A stretch of 64,000 nt of DNA from JAXHMB01 sp034521755 (lineage in GTDB: Bacteria > Bacteroidota > Rhodothermia > Balneolales > Balneolaceae). Below the pieces are notes generated by a model that saw only the letters and a program-made list of their open reading frames with translations, searched no databases and was not told the DNA's origin. Position numbers and translations under genes: made by a program. Within the stretch, counting starts at the first letter, position 1, and each line of letters begins with the position of its first letter. Below are positions 58,127 to 64,000 of the stretch, one piece after another. Location: NCBI GenBank assembly GCA_034521755.1, contig JAXHMB010000003.1, forward strand, positions 1-64,000, written 5' to 3'.

Positions 58127-59760
58127 CTATTGTTCTAAAGAAATTGTCAGGTCTGCAGTAAAAGAACCTTTTACAGGCACCTTGTTACGAATAAAATAGG
58201 GCTCCGGGCAACATATGGATCTGATACTTCCAAAATCCCATTTGCCATTTCCATTGGCATCAATATAAGCCCTAATCCTGTAATTGGTATCCGGCAGGCG
58301 GGCAATCTCTACAGATTTCGTAAAGGTGGTATCGCTACCCTTCCCCGGTTTTCACTGTAAATACTCAGCTCCAAGGTATCACTGCTTGCAGAATCTTCGC
58401 GCATCACGTTCAGCCGTCCCAGCGGATTGGGAAACCAGATGTTGGGGGTGATCGTTTTAAAGTCGCTGACCATGGGATTCCAAATCCTTATTTCATAGTC
58501 TACACCACTCTTCCATTCTTCATTTGGTGATATCGTTAACTTGTTGCGGCTTATAGATATACCTTCCCAATATTCAATAAGTTCTGTACCCTCCACTGAC
58601 TTTGATGGAATCTCGTAATGGCGGCATCCGAAATAGGCTTGGCATAGGTTACTAGATATGGATATCGCTCGGGATACATTCCAACCTGCTTGTCACGCTT
58701 AATGATACGCTGAACGGTCGTGTCTTCCTGCGCCGATCCGGTAAAGGAAACGGATGAATTTGTTAAAAAATTATCAGCCTGCTCCGTGATATTCTTCATT
58801 CTACCCGGTAGCTGCTGTCGGGATTCAGACTTTGTTCACTATAAGCAAAAAGCACAAAAGGATCGGATGGCAAAACGTACAGCGGGTAAGCCCCAGAATA
58901 ACGATTACCGAGCGTATCTGTCATTATAATAGCGGTACTGTCTGATATTTGGATGTTTTCACTAAACCGCATGCGCAGCCGCTGACTGGAAAACAGGCCC
59001 ACCCCTGCAAAGCCGGCCGTGTAGTATCGGGACTTGGTCGACAAACAGCTTGCCCAGGGTATCGCTTTCAGCTTTCTCCAGTTCTATAAATTCCTGGTAG
59101 AACGGCTGAGCCGTCTCCCGTTCTCTTGATCCCAGTATCCTATTGCGGTTCAGGTCATCCACCCAAAAAGCCTTGTACGGTACCTTCTCGCAGGTATTCA
59201 AATTGGAAAGTGCCGCTGGTATCTGTTTCTGCACCGTAGTTGGCTTTCTTCGGCAAGATCTACCTGGCGTTCGATACAACAGTACACGGCTGGTCTCCGG
59301 CCCCTTGCCCGTTTCTGCATTAATGATGCGGCCCAAGATCCTACCCTCATCAATTTCGGGTCCGGTAGAGACGGCCACTTTTTATGGGACGAGCCAGCTT
59401 GTTGCCTCGAACATCTTTAAGCGTACTTCCAATAGAAATAATAAGCGTAGTGAGATCCAGGCAGCTGACTCTCGAATTCAATTTCCAACTGACGTTACGT
59501 CCCCAGTCCAGCTCGTAATCAATATCAAGATCGGGTTCAATAGTTATAGCCTGCTGCAAAGAAGCGCGGTCTACAAACTCAGAAAACACCAGCTCAATGC
59601 TGCGGCCCTCAAAGTTAGTGGTTCCTGTCTCGGGAGTAGTACTAACAATTTCAGGACCCTGCTTGTCCGGTGGACCTCCCGTTGGAGAGGTTGGCGTAGC
59701 GCATGAAAATGCGATAGCAGCTATGCTTGCCAGTAAAGATATTCTAAAAAAATTGATCAC
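58127..59760 (-). CDS. Lipoprotein with SbsA-type Ig-like domain, frameshifted
   Basis: About 540 residues. Lipobox signal MINFFRISLLASIAAIAFSC (cysteine at residue 20), then TSPTGGPPDKQGPEIVSTTP and GRSIELVFSEFVDRASLQQA, the Big_5/SbsA Ig-like domain typical of a conserved Bacteroidota lipoprotein (a TGGPKD-type start and EIxFDExV). RVLLYRTPG and FWVDDLNRNRILGSRERETA suggest later carboxypeptidase-regulatory-like repeats, ending RLPDTNYRIRAYIDANGNGK WDFGS. Breaks near 59,375, 59,250, 59,040, 58,797, 58,590 and 58,330. Stop at 58,127 is 17 bases before mprF, so both are likely one transcript. Function unknown. Confidence 0.72.
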
Positions 59761-59910
59761 GAACCTAAGCAGATTAACTTTCGTAAATAACGAGCAAATA
59801 TAACAAAACTATAGTAGAGTGCAGGTGAAAATTTACAGCAATTGATTGTCTCATAATTAGAAAATACCTTATCATTAATTACGTTGATGAGCGCAAAGAC
59901 AATTATCAGG

Positions 59911-61253
59911 ATGGATAGACTTTTTACCCACATATCAAGTCATATTTCGGCCATAGCCTTATTGCTATTGAGCTTTTTTACTGTTGTTAAACGGTTGTGG
60001 GTCCTACCAGCTGGATGATGCTCAGCATAATCTGCGTTCTTCTTTTGCCGCACGCGACTTTGATCAGACTGTTGAGCTGCTTGAAAGTATAAGCGTAAAG
60101 ACATGTCTATCGGTCTAAAGAAGAAGTACTCTATAACCTTGAACTGGGTATGGCCAAGCACTTCAGCAGCGATTACGATTCTAGCTCTACGCACTTTACC
60201 CAGGCCGAAGAAGAACTGGACCGGCGGTATACCAAGAGCATCTCGCGCGGACTTGCCTCTTTCTTATCACCAACGACAATTCCCTGGCCTACGACGGCGA
60301 AGCCTACGAAGATATTTACCTGAATGCTTTTAAGAGCCTCAACTTTATTCACCAGAACAATTTTGATGCTGCTCTTGTGGAAGCGCGGCGTATGGCATTT
60401 AAGCTTTCACAGCTGGAGCTAAAATACAAAGGACTTGCCGAAGCGCTTGCAAAAGTAGATACGCTGGAGCAAACCGAATGGAAAACTGGCAAGTCAAATA
60501 TTCAGAACAGTGCCTTTAGTCATTACCTTGCAGGGATACTCTATGCTAAATCGGGCAAGCCTGACGATGCACGTATTGAATACGAAAAGATGCTGCAAGC
60601 CTTTAATGATCAGCCCAATATTTACAGTTTTGAGCAGCCCGACCGAGAATCCATGCAGCGCATCAAAAATCCGGGGACTATATATGTACTCATCACCGGT
60701 TTTGCCGGACGAGCACCCATAAAGCGGCAAAACGATGTGCGCGTTTATCTCTGATGAAAAAGACCTGTACCTGAAGTTTTCGCCGCCCAGCCTACACCTC
60801 TATCAAACCCGAGTAAATCGTGTAGAGGTTATATTTGATGAGACGCTGGCGGCTCCCCTCTACCTTATGGAAGAGATGGACGTAGTAGCCAAAGAGATGT
60901 ACAAAGTTAAAGAACCCATCATTTATGCACGGGCCTTTGCACGATCACTGGTAAAAGCGATTGGCACAAACGTAATCAGTAATGAAGTGAAGAAAGAAAA
61001 TAAAGGGCTGGGAAAAGTTTTAAATATCTTTGGCAAAATTGGGCAGGAGTTCTCCGAAAAGGCCGACTTGAGAAGCTGGCAAACCATGCCCGGAAAAGCC
61101 TATGCCAATGTAGTAGGGCTTCCTCCCGGCGATCACCATGCCGAAATAAAGTATTATGACAGTCGTGGAAAACTGCTCTTTACCCAGAGAAAACAATTTA
61201 GTGTTTCTTCTTATAATGATCTTGAACTCATCGAAACTTTATACTGGAATTAA
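59911..61253 (+). CDS. COG3014-type TPR lipoprotein, frameshifted
   Basis: About 445 residues. An N-terminal hydrophobic signal ALLLLSFFTVV then a lipobox-like NGCGSYQ (in a shifted frame), then TPR-like helices: FDQTVELLESISVKDMYRSK, EEVLYNLELGMAKHFSSDYD, ALVEARRMAFKLSQLELKYK and NSAFSHYLAGILYAKSGKPD. The second half (60,735-61,253) has IYARAFARSLVKAIGTNVIS and SWQTMPGKAYANVVGLPPGD. This matches the COG3014 family, which usually lies beside LpoB, as here. Breaks near 60,000, 60,060, 60,110, 60,260, 60,700 and 60,755. Divergent from the Ig-like gene. Confidence 0.7.
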
Positions 61254-61295
61254 TCTTAAACCAACTAAAAATTACCAATAAAAAATCCAAAGACT

Positions 61296-61899
61296 ATGAA
61301 AAAACTAAGTATCGGTATTATTTGCATTTGCACCTATCGCAGGCTGCCGCCCTCCCCAGGATATCAGCCGTGTAGATCCCGGCACTCAAACAGACTTTTC
61401 CGGTAAATGGAACGACACTGACGCCCGGATGGTAGCCGAAGAGATGATCTCCGACGTAGTGGCAAAACCCTGGCTGGAACAGTGGAACAGATCTCATGGC
61501 AAGCCGCCGGTAGTAATTGTAGGTAACGTACGCAATGAAACCATGGAGCATATCGACACTGAAGTATTCACCAAAGAAATGGAGCGTGCCTTTGTGAATA
61601 CCGGCAAAGTATCCGTTGTAGCCAGCAGCGATGAACGACAGCAGATTCGTGAAGAACGACGCGAACAGCAGAATTACGCTTCCTACGAAACGACCAAGGA
61701 AATGGCTAAAGAGCTGGGTGCCGATTTCATGATGATTGGCAATATGAATTCCATCACTGAAGAAACGGTAGACAAAAGAACGGTGGCCGTCTTTTATACG
61801 GTAAATCTTGAAATGATAAACGTAGAGACCAATCAAAAGGTCTGGATTGGTAACAAGAAAATTAAGAAAATTATTGAGCGTAAGAATTTCAGAGGCTAA
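61296..61899 (+). CDS. lpoB: LpoB-like penicillin-binding protein activator, one frameshift
   Basis: About 200 residues. Starts MKKLSIGII, with the lipobox AFAPIAGCR in a second frame from about 61,322. The body VDPGTQTDFSGKWNDTDARM, VAEEMISDVVAKPWLEQWNR, KPPVVIVGNVRNETMEHIDT and MAKELGADFMMIGNMNSITE, then YTVNLEMINVETNQKVWIGN, is the LpoB fold. In E. coli LpoB activates PBP1b from the outer membrane. It lies 42 bases after the COG3014 gene, the usual partner, suggesting a joint role in peptidoglycan synthesis control. Confidence 0.85.
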
Positions 61900-61949
61900 G
61901 TTACGGCGCACTGAAATTTTAACAGGACTCCGACTTAGTGGACGCACAT

Positions 61950-63358
61950 AAAAGATCAGCAATCACAGCTGCAAAATCTACTTGACAAAGCTTCTGACAC
62001 TACTTTTGGTCAGAAGCATAACTTCAGGGCACTGTCTGATTATGCATCATTTAAGAATGAAGTGCCCCTGCAGTTTTACCGTGATATTGATATCGATGCG
62101 CTGAAAAACGGAACCGCTGATCTTTATTGGCCGGGTATCGGTGGATAAATATGCCGTGTCCGCCGGCACTTCGGGCAAAGGGAAGCATCTGCCCATTACT
62201 GAAGATCGCCTCAAGAGCGACCTGCCGGCTCACGCGCAAGGTAGTGCTTAGTTATCTGCGTCAGCAGCCCAACATCTTTAAGCTGATAGGAAGCCACCTG
62301 AGTCTGCCCGGCAGCCCTGGAACACCATGATGGATTAGCCATTGGCGAGATAAGCGGCCATACCGGCGTCCGTGCTCCCAAATGGCTTAAAGCCCTGCAG
62401 GTAGTTTCCCCGGATAAACTTACCCGCCTCAGTTTCAAAGAAAAGTTTGACCTTATTCTTGAAAAAGCTATTGATGCCAATTTAAAAGTCATCACCGCGG
62501 TACCCAGCTGGATTTTGACACTGTTCCAGGAAGTGCTTGAGAAAACCGGCAAAAAATCCATCGCCGAAGTGTGGCCCAACCTGCATCTTTTGGTTTGCGG
62601 CGGCGTGAAGCTGGCCAACTATCGCCCACATCTGGAAAAACTGATGGGTGATCTGAATCCCTACTTCATTGAAACCTATGGAGCCTCTGAGGGACATTTT
62701 GCCTTCAGTGATGACTTCGACAGAAAACGACTTAAAGCTGATCACCGATAATGGAATATTTTATGAATTCATTGCCGATCCCCTGCCCGATGAAGAGTCA
62801 ATGAGTATACAGGACACCATCCCGATTTGGGAGGTTGAGACCGGAGTGCCCTATGCTATGGTGATCAGCACCAATGCCGGACTGTGGCGCTATGCCGTCC
62901 GTGATATCGTAGAATTTACTTCGGTCAGTCCCTATCGCTTTGAAGTAAAAGGACGCGTGTCCGAAATGCTGGATGATTATGGCGAAGGCCTGTATATCTA
63001 TGAAGCAGAAGAGGCTTTGAATAAAGCGGCCAAACAGCTGGGCGTACAACAAAGTGCTTTTACTATTGCCCCCACTCTGGCTTCTGAATCTGAAGTGCCC
63101 TTTCATCACTGGTTTGTGCAGTTTACGGAGCCTATACATGCTGATACGCTTAAGAAGATGGGCAAAGCGATTGATGAACACCTTGTTGAGATCAACCGGC
63201 ACGATGCCATTCGCCGGGAGACCGAGGCATTGTCAGCCCCAAAAGTGAGTTCTATTACTCAAGATGACATCAACCGTTGGATGGAAGCCTCCGGCAAGGC
63301 CAAAGCCCAGGGCAAGCTGCCTAAAGTACTGCGTGAAAATGTAGATGTAATGGGATAG
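61950..63358 (+). CDS. GH3 family acyl-acid amido synthetase-like protein, frameshifted
   Basis: About 470-500 residues of the GH3 branch of the adenylate-forming superfamily. Early part: LLDKASDTTFGQKHNFRALS and NEVPLQFYRDIDID; ATP motif SAGTSGKGKHLPITEDRLKS (the SSGTS-type loop); VITAVPSWILTLFQEVLEKT; YFIETYGASEGHFAFSDD; then YAMVISTNAGLWRYAVRDIV and VKGRVSEMLDDYGEGLYIYE, with a C-terminal domain to VMG at 63,357. Bacterial GH3 proteins are widespread in Bacteroidota but their substrates are unknown; plant relatives couple amino acids to auxin or jasmonate. Breaks near 62,145, 62,250, 62,330 and 62,725. The true start lies between 61,900 and 61,990. Confidence 0.8.
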
Positions 63359-63417
63359 GCAATGCTCGTCTTTGGCCAACAATCATAGTAGCCTGAATCG
63401 TGTACGTCAGTCGCTTA

Positions 63418-64000
63418 TCAGTACAAATACCCCCAGGCAAAGAATACCACATAGGTCAGTACCAATACGACACCGGCCCAGCGTGATATCGATTTGCGAA
63501 TCATCAGGAAAGTCACAAACAAAACCGTAGCCAGACTCAGCGGCAAGTACACGTTAAACACATCATTACTGATAGGAACCGGTCGAACAAGGGCTATCAC
63601 ACCGGCGTTAAAAAGAAAGAAAGCCATCACAGAGCCGATGACATTGCCCACCGTTATTTCAGCTCTGCCTTTTAATGCTGCCGGAAGTTCGCGGGCCAGC
63701 TCTTCAATACTTACCAGCAAAGCAAGAATTGTAATCCCAAAATGGTATCGGAAAATACCCAGGCCGCTTATAATGGCTTCCCGAAGACTTCACAAGCAAT
63801 TCACTTCCGGCAATAATAGCGATCAGGTGAAATGCCAAATAAGCCCACTGCTTTCCACTTGCCCATCTCTTCGCCTTCTTCGAGCACTTCGGCTGCTTCT
63901 TCGGTTGGTTTAATATCCAGCCCTTGTCGCCCAAGATAAATGAGATACCATACGGCAAGAGCATATCCCAGCAGCAAAATAGCGCCATCCAGCCGCGATA
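63418..64000 (-). CDS. Na+/Ca2+ exchanger-like (CaCA family) protein, 5' end beyond window
   Basis: C-terminal half of a cation:proton/sodium-calcium antiporter. The second alpha-repeat reads SGLGIFRYHFGITILALLVS (partly in a shifted frame), then IEELARELPAALKGRAEITV and GNVIGSVMAFFLFNAGVIAL, i.e. the conserved SxEEL and GNxxGS motifs that bind the cation. Further helices: YLPLSLATVLFVTFLMIRKS and RWAGVVLVLTYVVFFAWGYL, ending at 63,418. In front, a cytoplasmic loop (WILNQPKKQPKCSKKAKRW) and helix WAYLAFHLIAIIAGSELLVK. One frame break near 63,790. The gene continues past 64,000. Confidence 0.82.

Noticed and set aside
1..64000. CRISPR array or cas genes
   Set aside because: No regularly spaced repeats of CRISPR type and no cas-like protein motifs; the repeats found are palindromic and irregularly spaced.

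Overview
The window joins sequence from two unrelated organisms. Positions 1 to about 13,314 are very GC-rich and carry genes of a haloarchaeon, probably a Halorubrum-like member of the Haloferacales: acidic proteins, TATA-like boxes about 27 bases before start codons, an archaeal ATP-dependent DNA ligase, and haloarchaeal IS elements. From about 13,316 to 64,000 the sequence is AT-richer and bacterial. Its gene content (thrS-infC-rpmI-rplT-pheS-pheT, zapA, ymdB, mprF, icmF, CRTAC1 proteins, a REP-associated transposase) fits a halophilic Bacteroidota-related bacterium, most likely Balneolaceae. The switch happens inside an arginase gene and also cuts a bacterial gene on the other side, so the simplest reading is a chimeric metagenome contig from a hypersaline community, not gene transfer.

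Haloarchaeal part: a 5'-truncated tnpB lies against the terminal inverted repeat of an IS630-type element (615-1757). Then follow a GNAT acetyltransferase, DNA ligase, a hypothetical protein, an MBL-fold hydrolase, a glutamate-cysteine-ligase-like protein, cytidine deaminase with a nucleoside phosphorylase (pyrimidine nucleoside salvage), an NDH-2-like flavoprotein, a winged-helix regulator, a small membrane protein and the cut arginase. Three of the intergenic gaps hold diverged copies of one GC-rich, hairpin-forming repeat.

Bacterial part: 13.3-20.4 kb holds a propeller-like hypothetical gene, a DUF1761 protein, deoC with two aldehyde-dehydrogenase genes (a RAYT transposase sits between them), a SPOR lipoprotein and a DUF3095 protein. 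20.4-27.2 kb, mostly on the minus strand, holds ychF, a PPP phosphatase, nusB, tRNA-Val, an aminoglycoside-phosphotransferase/kinase fusion and a multi-PAS histidine kinase. 27.3-37.4 kb is the translation cluster thrS to pheT followed by zapA, ymdB, lolD and a TPR protein. 37.5-43.7 kb (minus) is a three-gene set: TPR/VCBS/UnbV lipoprotein, CRTAC1 protein and an RnfD-like membrane protein. 43.7-48 kb has icmF and a Spy/CpxP-like lipoprotein. 48-51 kb is gene-poor with repeats and a second histidine kinase. 51.0-54.4 kb is a small defence-type island: PIN/RHH toxin-antitoxin, a HEPN RNase with a DUF262 protein, and LexA. 54.7-64 kb has an NTF2-like lipoprotein, mprF, an Ig-like lipoprotein, COG3014 plus LpoB, a GH3 protein and a Na+/Ca2+ exchanger that runs off the window.

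Many genes in both parts carry frameshifts, including essential ones (thrS, nusB, ychF, DNA ligase), and the tRNA-Val has extra bases in invariant loops. This points to uncorrected indels in the assembly more than to real gene decay; genes described as interrupted should be read with that in mind. The most interesting biological candidates are the HEPN/DUF262 pair, the UnbV/RnfD-like operon, the palindromic unit sitting at hairpin tips near a RAYT, and the haloarchaeal structured repeat.
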